Origin: Anaerolineae bacterium
GTDB taxonomy: Bacteria; Chloroflexota; Anaerolineae; Anaerolineales; UBA11579
Assembly (NCBI GenBank): GCA_004297445.1
Contig: SCUK01000074.1
Coordinates: 1 to 64,000, forward strand
Reading direction: 5' to 3'
Length of the DNA stretch: 64,000 nt
A model generated the notes under the pieces. That model was not told the DNA's origin and did no database searches. It worked only from the letters and a program-made list of their open reading frames with translations. Every line of letters starts with the position of its first letter. The stretch's first letter is position 1. Positions 49,718 through 59,462 of the stretch are shown piece after piece. Both the position numbers and the translations under genes were made by a program.

Positions 49718-52216
49718 ATGGCACAGAAGAAACGACGCCCCGCCCCCCGCAAAACCACGCGCCGCCAGGCGACGACGCGCCGCGCCGGCAAAAAACCGCA
49801 GGCGCGCAAGAAGGGCGGTCTGAAACTGCCTTCGTTCCTCCAGCCGCGCCGGAAAGCCGCGCCGCCGCCCAGGAAAGGCGCCAAACCTAAATCCGCGCCC
49901 ACCCCGACGGCAACCGGCGCAACTCCGCGCGCTGCCGCGCCGCGGCATTCCGGCCCGCCGATTCAGACGGGCATTTCGCTCGACCGCAAACTCGACATCA
50001 CTGGCGTCATTCTGGCGCTCACCGGCCTGCTCACCCTGCTCAGCCTCCTATCGGCCAGCCAGGGCAGCGTCACCGGCGCATGGATCGGGATGATGCGCCG
50101 CGCCTTCGGCTGGGGCGGCTATGTGCTGCCGCTGGCGCTCATCGGCGTGGGCGTGTGGCTGGTGGCGCGCAACTTTGAGCGCGTGCCGCGCCCGGACATC
50201 GAACGACTGGTGGGCGTTACGCTGCTGTTCGGCAACGGCCTGGTGTGGTTGCACGCGCTGCTGTTGCCCATCGACCGCGCCGACGCGCTGGCGCTGGCGT
50301 CCGCCGGGCAGGGCGGCGGTCTGCTGGGCGGCCTGCTGTGGGCGCTGCTGTATGGCGGGCTGGGCGGGCTGGGGTTGGTCATTGCCCTGATGGCCTGGTT
50401 CCTGGTTGGCCTGGCGATGGCGCTCGACCTCTCGATTATGGATTTATTCGGCTGGGTGAAACCGCTGGTGCTGCGCATTGAAGACACGTGGGACGAGTAC
50501 CGCGCCAGGGCGCGCGGCGATTCGCCCCCCGTGATCTCCAGCGCCCCCTTCGTCCCCAATAACGAAAACCCGGCCATGCCCAACGTGCCGGAAGCGCCGC
50601 CCATGCCGCTGGCCCCGCCCGGGCTGGCGGCCTCTGGCGCGCCGGCTCCTCTGCCGGTCACAATTCCCGAGCCGCGCGAATGGGTGCTGCCGGATGTGAA
50701 GGCGATGCTGGATGCCGGCGCAGAGCAGGCCTACAACGAAGAAACCGAAAAGGTGCGCGCCAAAATCATTGAAGATACGCTGGCGTCCTTCGGCGCGCCG
50801 GCCAAGGTGGTGGAGATTAACCGCGGCCCGACCATCACCCAGTTCGGCGTGGAGCCGTCCTTCATTGAATCGCGCGGCAACCGCACCCGCGTGCGCGTCG
50901 GCAAAATCGCTTCACTGGCCGATGACCTCTCGCTGGCGCTGGCGGCTTCGCGCATCCGCGTGCAGGCGCCCGTGCCGGGCAAGGGCTATGTGGGCATTGA
51001 AGTTCCCAACGAACAGATTGGCATGGTGGCGCTGCGCGACGTGATTGAGAACAATGCGTTTGGCCGCTTGAAATCCAACCTGCGTTTTGCGCTGGGGCAG
51101 GATGTGGCCGGCCACGCCGTGGCCGCCGACCTGGCCGGCATGCCGCACCTGCTGGTGGCCGGGGCCACCGGCTCGGGTAAATCAGTGTGCGTGAATGCCA
51201 TCATCGCCTGCATGCTGCTGCACAACACCCCGGCCACGCTGCGCATGATCATGGTGGACCCCAAGCGCGTGGAACTCACCGGCTACAACGGCATCCCGCA
51301 TCTGCTGGCCCCGGTGGTCACCGAGATCGACCGCGTGGTGGGCGTGTTGCAATGGGTGACGCGCGAGATGGACAGCCGCTACCAGAAGTTTGCTGACACC
51401 GGGGCGCGCAACATCCAGGATTACAACACCCGCCTGACGGCGCTGGGCAAACCCGCCATGCCCTATCTGGTGCTAATCATTGATGAACTGGCGGACATGA
51501 TGATGGTGGCCCCCGACCAGACCGAGCGTTACATCACCCGCATGGCGCAGCTGGCGCGCGCCACCGGCATCCACCTGATGATTTCCACCCAGCGTCCCTC
51601 GGTGGACGTGGTGACCGGCCTCATCAAGGCCAACTTCCCGGCGCGCATCGCTTTTGCGGTGGCCTCCGGCACGGACAGCCGCGTGATTCTGGACCAGCCT
51701 GGTGCCGAGCGCCTGCTGGGACGCGGCGACATGCTGTTCCAGGCGCCAGACGCGCCCGCGCCGGTGCGTTTGCAGGGCGTGTACGTTTCTGACGATGAAT
51801 TGAACCGGCTGGTGCAGTACTGGCGCGGCTTTACCGGCACGACGACTACCGCGCCGCTGGCGACCAGCACCCCGGCCGACGCGCCGCCTTCGCATGTGCC
51901 GCTCAAACAGATGGCGATTTGGGAAGAGATGAAGCAGATGGAATCCCAGAATGACCAGGATGACATGTACCCTCCGGCGGTCGACCTCATCCGGCGGCGC
52001 GGCAAGGCCTCCATCTCCATGTTGCAGCGCAGTTTGCGCATTGGCTACACGCGCGCCGCGCGCCTGATTGACCTGATGGAAGAGAAGGGTGTGATTGGCC
52101 CGGCAGTTGGCGGTTCCAACGCCCGCGAGGTGCTGGATTACGGCGACGTGACCCCGCCGGAAGGCACGGGGGGCGGCGGGGATGGGGATGAAAACTCGTT
52201 TGAACAAACGGTTTAA
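49718..52216 (+). CDS. ftsK: DNA translocase FtsK/SpoIIIE
   Basis: 832 residues. A strongly basic N-terminal tail (about 1-65) is followed by four membrane helices (about 95-245), a Pro/Ala-rich linker, the alpha domain from about residue 325, and the motor with Walker A GATGSGKS (about 481) and Walker B LVLIIDELADMM (about 585), IHLMISTQRPSVDVVTGLIKANFPARIAF and GAERLLGRGDML. The C-terminal gamma winged helix (PPAVDLIRRRGKASISMLQRSLRIGYTRAARLIDLMEEKGV) reads KOPS-like sites. It pumps DNA for chromosome segregation at division. A remnant of another copy's tail is at 42032-42138. Confidence 0.96.
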   Translation: MAQKKRRPAPRKTTRRQATTRRAGKKPQARKKGGLKLPSFLQPRRKAAPPPRKGAKPKSAPTPTATGATPRAAAPRHSGPPIQTGISLDRKLDITGVILALTGLLTLLSLLSASQGSVTGAWIGMMRRAFGWGGYVLPLALIGVGVWLVARNFERVPRPDIERLVGVTLLFGNGLVWLHALLLPIDRADALALASAGQGGGLLGGLLWALLYGGLGGLGLVIALMAWFLVGLAMALDLSIMDLFGWVKPLVLRIEDTWDEYRARARGDSPPVISSAPFVPNNENPAMPNVPEAPPMPLAPPGLAASGAPAPLPVTIPEPREWVLPDVKAMLDAGAEQAYNEETEKVRAKIIEDTLASFGAPAKVVEINRGPTITQFGVEPSFIESRGNRTRVRVGKIASLADDLSLALAASRIRVQAPVPGKGYVGIEVPNEQIGMVALRDVIENNAFGRLKSNLRFALGQDVAGHAVAADLAGMPHLLVAGATGSGKSVCVNAIIACMLLHNTPATLRMIMVDPKRVELTGYNGIPHLLAPVVTEIDRVVGVLQWVTREMDSRYQKFADTGARNIQDYNTRLTALGKPAMPYLVLIIDELADMMMVAPDQTERYITRMAQLARATGIHLMISTQRPSVDVVTGLIKANFPARIAFAVASGTDSRVILDQPGAERLLGRGDMLFQAPDAPAPVRLQGVYVSDDELNRLVQYWRGFTGTTTTAPLATSTPADAPPSHVPLKQMAIWEEMKQMESQNDQDDMYPPAVDLIRRRGKASISMLQRSLRIGYTRAARLIDLMEEKGVIGPAVGGSNAREVLDYGDVTPPEGTGGGGDGDENSFEQTV

Positions 52217-52254
52217 ATCAGGAAACAGGCATCACCCTGCCTGTTTCCTGATTT
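52215..52254. terminator. Terminator of ftsK
   Basis: A perfect 17-bp stem (52215-52231 with 52238-52254, core CAGGAAACAGGCA) and 6-nt loop, ending TTTT; it overlaps the ftsK stop and also serves the convergent gene at 52259. Confidence 0.88.
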
Positions 52255-52258
52255 TCAT

Positions 52259-52957
52259 TTACTTCAAATAACTCAAATCCGGGCGTTCATGGCCGGAAAA
52301 GGTGTGGCTGGCGCGCAGCGTCTCGCGCAGGCGTGCCCACAATTTCTCCCCTGCCCCTCCGAGGGCGGCGCGGGTTTCCGCCTGCCGCGCGGCGTGGGCC
52401 GCGGCATCCGGTGCGCAGGTCACCAGCAGGAAAGCGGGCATCTGCGGCCCCAGCGTGCGGGTGTAGACATCTTGCCCCAGCGGCGCACTACGCTTCTTGA
52501 GCAGCGCCGCCAGTTCGGCCAGCGCCGCCAGCGCCTGCTCATTGCGGCTGGGTTGGATATGGCTCACCCGCCACACCGTATACGGTTGCTCGCCGAAGGA
52601 GGGCCGGCCATCCGGATGATACGCCAGCGCTTCATGGCGATACACGACTGAGTGATTCTGGTGGTCCATCGCTTCAAAGGACTTGCGCATGGTGGCCATG
52701 TAGGAATCCAGACCGATCTGGTCGGCAAGGCGGTCATAGGCATGCGTCATGGCGTCGATGCCCGCCAGCTGGTCAATGGGCGACATGACAAAATGCGAGT
52801 GGTTTTCCATCGCGGTCAGCTGGTAGGGGACATCGAAGGCATGCTCGGTTACTTTCTGACGAAAGGCGAGCATGGCGGCTTCATAGGATTCAACCGCGCC
52901 GGGGCGGACGACGTCTTCAGTTAACAGGAATTGCTGGCCACGCGGGCTGTCAGCCAT
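52259..52957 (-). CDS. Hypothetical protein, possible dimeric alpha/beta-barrel fold
   Basis: 232 residues, soluble, no named family recognised. Two alpha/beta halves appear (LLTEDVVRPGAVESYEAAMLAFRQKV..., and VSHIQPSRNEQALAALAELAALLKK...), in the style of dimeric alpha/beta-barrel (ABM/NIPSNAP) proteins. The His-rich segment AMENHSHFVMSP and MDHQNHSVVYRHE are notable. ATG 52957 is preferred to GTG 52966 on ribosome-site spacing (GGAGAG). Confidence 0.65.
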   Translation of the reverse strand: MADSPRGQQFLLTEDVVRPGAVESYEAAMLAFRQKVTEHAFDVPYQLTAMENHSHFVMSPIDQLAGIDAMTHAYDRLADQIGLDSYMATMRKSFEAMDHQNHSVVYRHEALAYHPDGRPSFGEQPYTVWRVSHIQPSRNEQALAALAELAALLKKRSAPLGQDVYTRTLGPQMPAFLLVTCAPDAAAHAARQAETRAALGGAGEKLWARLRETLRASHTFSGHERPDLSYLK

Positions 52958-53022
52958 TTGTCTCACTCTCCGATGTGGATTTTACCGTACCGCCCCACCA
53001 CAACCTGTGTTTTAATCACGTC

Positions 53023-53514
53023 ATGACCGACATAAAAACCCGCCTGCTGAACCAGATTCACACCGCCCGCGCCGAGCTTGACGCCGCGCTGGCCGCCCTC
53101 ACTCCCGAACAGATGGAGGCGCGCACCGCGCCGGACGCCTGGTCGGCGAAGGACACCCTGGCCCACATCGGCCTGTGGGAGCAGATGCTGGTGCAGTTCC
53201 AGCTGCCCGGCCTCCGCCCGGAAGAGCCGTACGTCGTGGCCGGCGTCACCATCACCGAATACGATGTGGACGACATGAACGCCCAGTTCCGCGCCGCCTG
53301 GCGCGACCGGCCACTGGCCGAGGTGCGGGCCTTCTACGAACGCTCGCATCAGGAGACGCTGGCCGCTATCCAGGCGTGCAGCGACGCGCGCCTCACTGAA
53401 AAGGGCCGTTACCCGGACGAACCGGATGACTACCCGGTGGTGAACATCATCCTGAGCGAAACGGTGGAGCATTACGAAGAGCACATCGACCACGTACGCG
53501 CTGCGGCGCGCTAA
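53023..53514 (+). CDS. DinB-superfamily/ClbS-like protein
   Basis: 163 residues; a second DinB-like four-helix bundle. The start RLLNQIHTARAELDAALAAL and the WSAKDTLAHIGLWEQMLVQF block are typical, and the C-terminal ILSETVEHYEEHIDHVR carries the His pair that completes the metal site. Close to DUF1706/ClbS-type members, some of which protect against colibactin-like genotoxins; that function is not shown here. The ATG at 53023 starts the conserved region. Probably cotranscribed with the following membrane protein (15-bp gap). Confidence 0.85.
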   Translation: MTDIKTRLLNQIHTARAELDAALAALTPEQMEARTAPDAWSAKDTLAHIGLWEQMLVQFQLPGLRPEEPYVVAGVTITEYDVDDMNAQFRAAWRDRPLAEVRAFYERSHQETLAAIQACSDARLTEKGRYPDEPDDYPVVNIILSETVEHYEEHIDHVRAAAR

Positions 53515-53529
53515 ATAAGGGAAAACCGC

Positions 53530-53886
53530 ATGAAGAAGACATCCTATTGGCTGGCGCTGCCGCTCGGCCTGCTCGGCCCGGCATTTTATCTCGTCACGTT
53601 CTATCTGCGTTTCAACCGGCTGGAAGGCCAGCAATTCAACGAAAGTCTGAAAACGTTCCTGCCCGCTTTGCTGGGCGGCCTGTTCCTGGTATGGCTGCTC
53701 AACCGCGCTGCCATCGTCAAGGCGCGCCGCGCCACCTGGCTGGGTTTTCTTGTCGCCCTGCCATTTGGTTTGCTGGGCGCGGCCATGGGCGGCTTGTTGG
53801 GAATCATCGGCATCATCCTGTTCGGGGCGGTGCCGCTGGTCATCGGCGCCGGGCTGGGCTTCCTCGTCGGCAAAATGCTGAAATGA
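53530..53886 (+). CDS. Small membrane protein
   Basis: 118 residues with about four hydrophobic helices and Gly-rich C-terminal segments (LGAAMGGLLGIIGIILFGAVPLVIGAGLGFLVG). No family recognised. It has an intrinsic terminator 12 bp past its stop and appears to form a unit with the DinB-like gene. Confidence 0.75.
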   Translation: MKKTSYWLALPLGLLGPAFYLVTFYLRFNRLEGQQFNESLKTFLPALLGGLFLVWLLNRAAIVKARRATWLGFLVALPFGLLGAAMGGLLGIIGIILFGAVPLVIGAGLGFLVGKMLK

Positions 53887-53898
53887 GTCATTCGCCTG

Positions 53899-53938
53899 AA
53901 TCAAAATCTCCCGGAGCATCCCCCGGGAGATTTTGATT
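53899..53938. terminator. Bidirectional terminator
   Basis: A perfect 16-bp stem (53899-53914 with 53923-53938, core AAATCTCCCGG) and 8-nt loop, between the convergent small membrane protein and F420-type oxidoreductase genes. Confidence 0.88.
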
Positions 53939-53962
53939 TCTTAGTTCTGTTTTCGCCGCTCG

Positions 53963-54838
53963 TCACAGCGCCTTCACCGCCGGCACAACGTCATCGGTCA
54001 GGTACTTCATCGTGGCGGGGTCATACAGGCCGCGGATGTTGAAGATTACATAGTCAAAGCCCCAAGACCGCGCCTCTTGAGCGCGCACGATGGGGTCGGG
54101 GTCGTGTGCCCCTTCGCGGTCAATTGTCTGGAGCAGCGTCTTTTCTATAGTGGCATAGTCGCGGCCTTCCTTCTCGCAGGCGCGCTTGAGGTCTTCCAGC
54201 CGCTCGCGCACCTGTTCCTCGCCGCGCCCGCCGAAGAAGTTGCAGGCGTTCGCATATTTGGCGATGAGACGCATGGTCTTCACCTTGCCCATACCGCCAA
54301 TCAGGATGGGCGGGTGCGGTTTCTGTACCGGCTGCGGGTTGTTGTGCGGATACTCCAGGTTCCAGTGTTTCGTCTTCAGTGGTCCGGCGTTCCCGGAGAA
54401 CATGTGCTTGGCGATGATAAGCTGCTCTTCGAGCAGTTCGAAGCGCTCCTTCAACGGTGGGAAGCGCATGCCCAGCCCTTTGCACTCTTCTTCGTTCCAC
54501 GCCGCGCCGATGCCGAAGATGGCGCGCCCGCCGGAGAGCACATCCAGTGTGCTAATGATTTTGACTACCTGCGCCGGGTGGCGGTAGATGGCCCCGCCCA
54601 CCATCAGGCCCAGGGTCGGCTTTTGGGTCACGCCCGCCAGGTAGCCGAGGGTGGTGTAGCCTTCCAACATGTCGGTCTCGGGCGCGCCGAGCCAGCCATT
54701 CAACTGGAAGAAGTGGTCCATTACCCACAGACCGTCGAATCCGGCGGCCTCCGCGGCCTGGGCGGTGTCCCGGAGCCAGGTGCGCATGGTGGGCGGGGTG
54801 CTGGGGCGAAAGTGCGGAAGCTGCAAACCGATCTTCAT
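53963..54838 (-). CDS. LLM-class (luciferase-like, F420-type) oxidoreductase
   Basis: 291 residues, a luciferase-like TIM barrel. MKIGLQLPHFRP, EAAGFDGLWVMDHFFQL, GLMVGGAIYRHPAQVVKIISTLDVLSGGRAIFGIGAAWNEEECKGLG and HPPILIGGMGKVKTMRLIAKYANACNFFGG are the standard blocks of flavin/F420-dependent family members. The cofactor (F420 or FMN) and substrate are not determined. Transcribed divergently from the SulP gene. Confidence 0.93.
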   Translation of the reverse strand: MKIGLQLPHFRPSTPPTMRTWLRDTAQAAEAAGFDGLWVMDHFFQLNGWLGAPETDMLEGYTTLGYLAGVTQKPTLGLMVGGAIYRHPAQVVKIISTLDVLSGGRAIFGIGAAWNEEECKGLGMRFPPLKERFELLEEQLIIAKHMFSGNAGPLKTKHWNLEYPHNNPQPVQKPHPPILIGGMGKVKTMRLIAKYANACNFFGGRGEEQVRERLEDLKRACEKEGRDYATIEKTLLQTIDREGAHDPDPIVRAQEARSWGFDYVIFNIRGLYDPATMKYLTDDVVPAVKAL

Positions 54839-55018
54839 TGAGCCCTCCAGGGTGAAGTAGCCCGTCGGATGTCTTGATACAAGGAGGCCGGTATTTCAGG
54901 GCGAGGTTCTTCCTCAGGCATCGTGGGCTACTTTGTGCAAAGATTATAACAACCGCCGATGCTATAATCGTCCAATTCGTCGTCTGGCTCTTGCACGTCT
55001 AACTTCGAGGAGGAAGTT

Positions 55019-57253
55019 ATGCTGCAACCCGATTCGCTCTTTCACCAGTTTCAAACCAGCCTGAATGAATTTCGCAAAGACCTGGCCCCCGGCCGGCTAT
55101 TCGCCGCGCTGCCCATCGGCCTGATGAACGGCCTCACCGCTGTGCTGGTGGTCATCTCACTGTCTTCCCTGGTCTTCGCCCAGGCATTGCCCAACGATGT
55201 ACCCCGCGGCGTGGCGTTGGGTCTCATGGCCACCTTCATCGGCGGGATGGTGATGCTGCTATTCAGCAGTTATCCGGCGACCATCTACGTGGTGCAGGAT
55301 GGCCCGGCGGCCATCATGTCACTGGCGGCGGTGGGCATCGTGGCCCGTTTATCGGCCAGCCCGGAGAAACAACTTCCGAGCGTGCTGGCGGCAGTTGCGC
55401 TCAGCGCCCTGCTCACCGGCCTGACCTACTACTTGTTGGGGCGCTTCCAGCTCGGCAATCTAATTCGCTTTCTGCCCTATCCGGTGATCGGCGGGTTCCT
55501 GGCTGGCACCGGCTGGTTGCTGTTCAAAGGCAGTCTGGAACTACTGACCGGCAGCGGCCTGTCAATTCAGAGCTATATGACCACAGACACCCTGCTGCGC
55601 TGGTTGCCGCCGTTGGCGCTGGCCTTCACGCTTGTGCTGGTGTTGCGTCGCTTCAGCCACCCCTACTTGCTTGCGGCGTTCAGCCTGGCGCTGGTGCTGG
55701 GTTTCTATGCCATCTTGGCGCTTACCGGCACCAGCCTTGCCGCCGCCCAAACCCAGGGCTGGCTGATGGCCGGTATGCCGGACGGGGGTGCCTGGCAACC
55801 GCTCACGCCTGCAGAATTGCAGCTCGTGGATTGGCCAGCGATATTCAGCCAGAGCGGCAACATCCTGACCGCGGTGTTCACCAGCCTGGTGGCGTTGCTG
55901 CTGGGCGCATCCGGCCTGGAAATCTCCGTGCGCCGGCCGATATCGCTCAATCAGGAACTGAAAGCCAGCGGCGTCGCCAACCTGGTTTCGGGGCTGCTCA
56001 GCGGGTTTATCGGTTACCCGGCCATCAGCCTTTCCGTGATGGGCAAGCGCATTGGGTTGGAAACACGCGTGTTTGGTATTCTCACCGGGGTGGTCAGCCT
56101 TGCCATGCTGTTTCTGGGGTTGGGCGCGCTGCGCTACTTCCCCGTGCCGTTATTGGGTTTCCTCTTATTCTTCTTCGGCCTGTCGTTTCTGTCGGAATGG
56201 CTGCTGGATGGCTTCCAGCGGCTCTCGCGCAGCGATTACCTCATCGTTTGGTTAATTCTGATCATCGTCGCTACCTTGGGATTCCTTCAGGGCGTGGTGC
56301 TGGGCCTGCTTTTTTCCGTGGTGTTGTTCGTCCTCAGTTACAGCCAGGTCAGCGTGGTCAGCCGCGAACTGGACGGCCGTACCTACGCCAGCCGCGTGGA
56401 CCGGCGGCCGGGGCACCGCGCCGTGCTGGATAAAACCGGCAACCAGGTCCTCGTGCTGCGCCTGCAAGGGTATGTCTTCTTCGGCACAGCCAATTCCGTG
56501 CAGACCCGCCTGCAGGCCCGCCTGGACCAGCCAACGCGGCTGAACTACGTCATCCTCGATTTCCAGCATGTCACGCGGCTGGATTCGTCCGCCATCAACA
56601 ATTTCGCGATGATGCGAATGCGCGCCGAGGCGCTTGGTTTCGTCCTGCTTTTTTCCGGTCTGAGCCCCGAGCAGCGCGAGCAACTGGAACGCGAGGGGTT
56701 CAAAGACGACCTCGCGTCCCACACCCGCATCTTCAAAGTGCTGGATGATGCGATGGAATGGTGCGAAGAAGAAATCCTCATCGCGGAAGAGCGCGGTCGG
56801 ACGCTGGCGATTGTTTCACTGGAGAAACTGCTGAAAGAAAAGTTGCCGAAAGACACAGATGTGAAACTCCTCGCCGGGTATTTTGAGCGCCAGGAATTCG
56901 GCGACTCGCACGTGCTGGTGCGCCAGGGCGACCCGCCGCGCGGGCTGTACTTCCTTGAAACCGGACGTGCCCGCGTCGAAATGCACGAGCCGGACGGCGA
57001 CCGCGCCTGGCTGCGGACGATGGAAGCCGGCGTCATCTTTGGCGAAATGCAGGTGTACTCCGGCCAATCGCCTTCCGCCACCGTCACCACGGCCGGCCCC
57101 ACCGTGGTGCACTACCTTTCGGCCGAGCGCATTGCGGCGCTGGAAAAAGAACATCCCGCGCTTGCCATCGTCTTCCACCGTTTCGTTGCCACCGTCATCG
57201 GCGAGCGTCTGGTTCAGCAGAACCTGGTCGTCAATCGCCTGCGCGAGGAATAA
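55019..57253 (+). CDS. SulP-family transporter with STAS and cyclic-nucleotide-binding domains
   Basis: 744 residues. About 1-445 is a SulP anion transporter of roughly 12 helices (LPIGLMNGLTAVLVVISLSSLVFA; FLPYPVIGGFLAGTGWLLFKG). Residues about 465-580 are a STAS domain (LVLRLQGYVFFGTANSV; VILDFQHVTRLDSSAI with the conserved Asp-Ser). About 618-740 is a cNMP-binding/CAP-like barrel (GDPPRGLYFLETGRARVEM; AGVIFGEMQVYSGQSPSATV). Transport may be gated by a cyclic nucleotide. AGGAGG precedes the ATG. SulP-STAS-cNMP proteins exist in other bacteria, so the layout is unusual but not unique. Confidence 0.92.
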   Translation: MLQPDSLFHQFQTSLNEFRKDLAPGRLFAALPIGLMNGLTAVLVVISLSSLVFAQALPNDVPRGVALGLMATFIGGMVMLLFSSYPATIYVVQDGPAAIMSLAAVGIVARLSASPEKQLPSVLAAVALSALLTGLTYYLLGRFQLGNLIRFLPYPVIGGFLAGTGWLLFKGSLELLTGSGLSIQSYMTTDTLLRWLPPLALAFTLVLVLRRFSHPYLLAAFSLALVLGFYAILALTGTSLAAAQTQGWLMAGMPDGGAWQPLTPAELQLVDWPAIFSQSGNILTAVFTSLVALLLGASGLEISVRRPISLNQELKASGVANLVSGLLSGFIGYPAISLSVMGKRIGLETRVFGILTGVVSLAMLFLGLGALRYFPVPLLGFLLFFFGLSFLSEWLLDGFQRLSRSDYLIVWLILIIVATLGFLQGVVLGLLFSVVLFVLSYSQVSVVSRELDGRTYASRVDRRPGHRAVLDKTGNQVLVLRLQGYVFFGTANSVQTRLQARLDQPTRLNYVILDFQHVTRLDSSAINNFAMMRMRAEALGFVLLFSGLSPEQREQLEREGFKDDLASHTRIFKVLDDAMEWCEEEILIAEERGRTLAIVSLEKLLKEKLPKDTDVKLLAGYFERQEFGDSHVLVRQGDPPRGLYFLETGRARVEMHEPDGDRAWLRTMEAGVIFGEMQVYSGQSPSATVTTAGPTVVHYLSAERIAALEKEHPALAIVFHRFVATVIGERLVQQNLVVNRLREE

Positions 57254-57272
57254 CCGGCACATACGAATCAAA

Positions 57273-57311
57273 AGCGGCGGGTAGAGTGATTTTCACACTC
57301 CGCCCGCCGCT
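57273..57311. terminator. Terminator after the SulP gene
   Basis: Outer stem AGCGGCGGG (57273-57281) pairs with 57303-57311, and an inner stem (57284-57288 with 57296-57300) lies inside. It sits between the convergent SulP and HtrA genes. There is no strong T-run, so termination efficiency is uncertain. Confidence 0.6.
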
Positions 57312-57332
57312 GCGCGTAGTATTGGTCCCGGC

Positions 57333-58523
57333 TTATGGCCGGCTGCCCAACACCAGCGGCATGTCCATTTCCTGGCCATCCCGCAGAATCCGAAGAATCA
57401 CGGTCTCGCCGGGGGCTTTGTCGGTGAACAGGTACGAAATCATGTCGCCAAAGGTATGCACCTGAATGTCATCGATGTAGAGAATTAAGTCACCGGCCAG
57501 GATACCGGCCTGGTCCGCCGGGCCATCCGGCACCACACTGGTGACCAGCGCGCCAAAGGCACGGTCCAGTCCCAACTCCTCCATCACTTCCAGCGGAATC
57601 TCATCCATGCTGGATACGCCCAGATATGGATAGTTATAAACGCCATCAGAGATGAGGCTGGGCACCACGCGTTTGACGATATTGACCGACACTGCAAAAC
57701 CGATGCCGGAATTCACCGGGTTGCCGCTGTCGCTGGAGGATTCGGTGCGGATGGCGCGGTTGACGCCTACCACTTCGCCATTGAGGTTGAGCAGTGGCCC
57801 GCCGGAGTTGCCCGGGTTGATGGCCGCGTCCGTCTGAATAATGTCGCCGGCGGTGAACACGCCGCCGGACGGCGCGGTATTGAGCGAGGCGAGCGTGCGC
57901 CCCACGCTGGAGACGATGCCGGTGGTCATGGTGCCGTTTAGCCCGAAGGGATTGCCGATGGCAATCACCGTCTGGCCCACGCGCAACTCATCCGAATCGC
58001 CCAATTGCAGCGGCACCAGGTCTTCGGGGGCCACGTTCACCAGAATCACGGCCAGGTCGCTGTCGCGGTCAGTGCCGATGACCTCCCCGCGCACCTTGAT
58101 ACCCGAGGGGAAATTCACCTGCACGTCCGTGGCGCCTTCCACCACATGGAGATTGGTCACAATGTGACCTTCTTTGTCAATCACAAAGCCGGAGCCGGAA
58201 CCCACACCGGAATTGCTGGTCACCAGGATCGCGACCACGCCGGGGCTCACGCGCTCATAAATATCGATCAGGGCTTCCTGCTCGGTGAGCAGTGTAACCG
58301 GCGGCTGTGCACCCTCAGAGGAGCCTTCAGAAGACAAGGTGGGTTGCGGCGAGGCTTCCCCCGGCGCGACCTGGGTAACCGTCTCATCGGCAATCTGTGT
58401 TACGACCGCTTCCATCGTCACCACAAAACCTTCGGGGTCGGCCTGGAAACTGGCCTGGCAGGCCAGCGCGGCCAACGTCAGCGCGAGCAGCGCCAGAACA
58501 AGCTTGCGTTTGGGTGTTGCCAT
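57333..58523 (-). CDS. HtrA/DegP-like serine protease, likely lipoprotein
   Basis: 396 residues: an N-terminal signal with lipobox-like LAALAC (Cys22), a Ser/Pro-rich linker, a trypsin-like domain with catalytic His126 (NLHVVEG), Asp156 (DSDLAV) and Ser240 (INPGNSGGP), and a single C-terminal PDZ domain (about 295-390: VTSVVPDGPADQAGILAGDLI). It performs extracytoplasmic protein quality control. DnaJ follows upstream on the same strand with a 39-bp gap; both handle misfolded proteins and may share regulation. Confidence 0.94.
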   Translation of the reverse strand: MATPKRKLVLALLALTLAALACQASFQADPEGFVVTMEAVVTQIADETVTQVAPGEASPQPTLSSEGSSEGAQPPVTLLTEQEALIDIYERVSPGVVAILVTSNSGVGSGSGFVIDKEGHIVTNLHVVEGATDVQVNFPSGIKVRGEVIGTDRDSDLAVILVNVAPEDLVPLQLGDSDELRVGQTVIAIGNPFGLNGTMTTGIVSSVGRTLASLNTAPSGGVFTAGDIIQTDAAINPGNSGGPLLNLNGEVVGVNRAIRTESSSDSGNPVNSGIGFAVSVNIVKRVVPSLISDGVYNYPYLGVSSMDEIPLEVMEELGLDRAFGALVTSVVPDGPADQAGILAGDLILYIDDIQVHTFGDMISYLFTDKAPGETVILRILRDGQEMDMPLVLGSRP

Positions 58524-58562
58524 GAAGTTCTCCTTTTGAGGTGCGGGTTGAGAGACAGCGGT

Positions 58563-59462
58563 TCAGAGGCCAAGCTTGCGCAATTGCTCAAATAGCGCCC
58601 GCGCTTCTTTGCTTAACGTACGGGGGATCTCCACCTGTACGGTAGCGTACAGGTCGCCGAACTTGCGACTGTCCTGCAAAACAGGCATGCCCTTGCCTTT
58701 CAGGCGAAACGTCTGCCCGGGCTGCGTACCGGCCGGGATGGATAGCACCACATCGCCGTGCAGCGTTGAAATCTTTACTTCACCGCCCAGCGCCGCCGTC
58801 GCCAGGTCCACCGGGGCATCCAGATAGAGGTCATCTGCCTTGCGCTCATAACGCGGGTCGGGGCTGACCTTGATGACCAGGTAGACATCGGCGTTGTTGG
58901 GGCCGGCGCCCTTCAGGCGCAGCTTGGTGCCGCTGCGGGCGCCGGAGGGCACCTTGACTTCAAAACTGCGTTCGTTAATCTTCGCGTGCCGGACCCCGCC
59001 GTGGAAGGCCTCATTGAGGCTGATCACCATTTCGCTTTCATAACTCTGCGGCGCGCGCCCGCGTCCGGCCCCCGGCGCGCCCGTGCCCCCCATCCCGAAT
59101 ATCTGGCTGAAAAAGTCGGAAAAACTACCGCCGCCGAACAGGTCATTGAGGTCCTGGTATTCCACCCGCACGCCACCGGGCTGGCCGCGCGTCCAATCGC
59201 CCCAGTTGAAGTTGCCGGACCCACCGCGCTGCTGCCAGGATTGATAGGCCGACCCCAGTTGGTCATAATGGGCGCGTTTATCGGTGTCGCTGAGCACCTG
59301 GTACGCCTCATTGATTTCCTTGAATTTGTCTTCAGAGGCTTTGTTGCCAGGGTTGCGATCCGGGTGATACTGCATCGCCAGTTTGCGGTAGGCGCGTTTT
59401 ATCTCTTCCGCATCCGCTTCGCGACCCACGCCCAGAATATCGTAGTAATCCTTGTAATCCAT
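58563..59462 (-). CDS. DnaJ/CbpA-type co-chaperone
   Basis: 299 residues. The J domain (about 1-70) has the HPD motif (33-35) that stimulates DnaK. A Gly/Phe-rich linker follows (about 75-140), then the two C-terminal peptide-binding barrels ([42 protein letters not shown]). The zinc-finger repeats of classical DnaJ are absent, so it is CbpA-like. ATG 59462 begins the J domain; the longer frame uses a TTG. Confidence 0.93.
   Translation of the reverse strand: MDYKDYYDILGVGREADAEEIKRAYRKLAMQYHPDRNPGNKASEDKFKEINEAYQVLSDTDKRAHYDQLGSAYQSWQQRGGSGNFNWGDWTRGQPGGVRVEYQDLNDLFGGGSFSDFFSQIFGMGGTGAPGAGRGRAPQSYESEMVISLNEAFHGGVRHAKINERSFEVKVPSGARSGTKLRLKGAGPNNADVYLVIKVSPDPRYERKADDLYLDAPVDLATAALGGEVKISTLHGDVVLSIPAGTQPGQTFRLKGKGMPVLQDSRKFGDLYATVQVEIPRTLSKEARALFEQLRKLGL

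Noticed and set aside
54853-54934. Distant inverted repeat AAGTAGCCC / GGGCTACTT upstream of the SulP gene
   Set aside because: Only 9-bp arms separated by over 60 bases with no conserved aptamer-like motif; not enough to call a riboswitch or operator.
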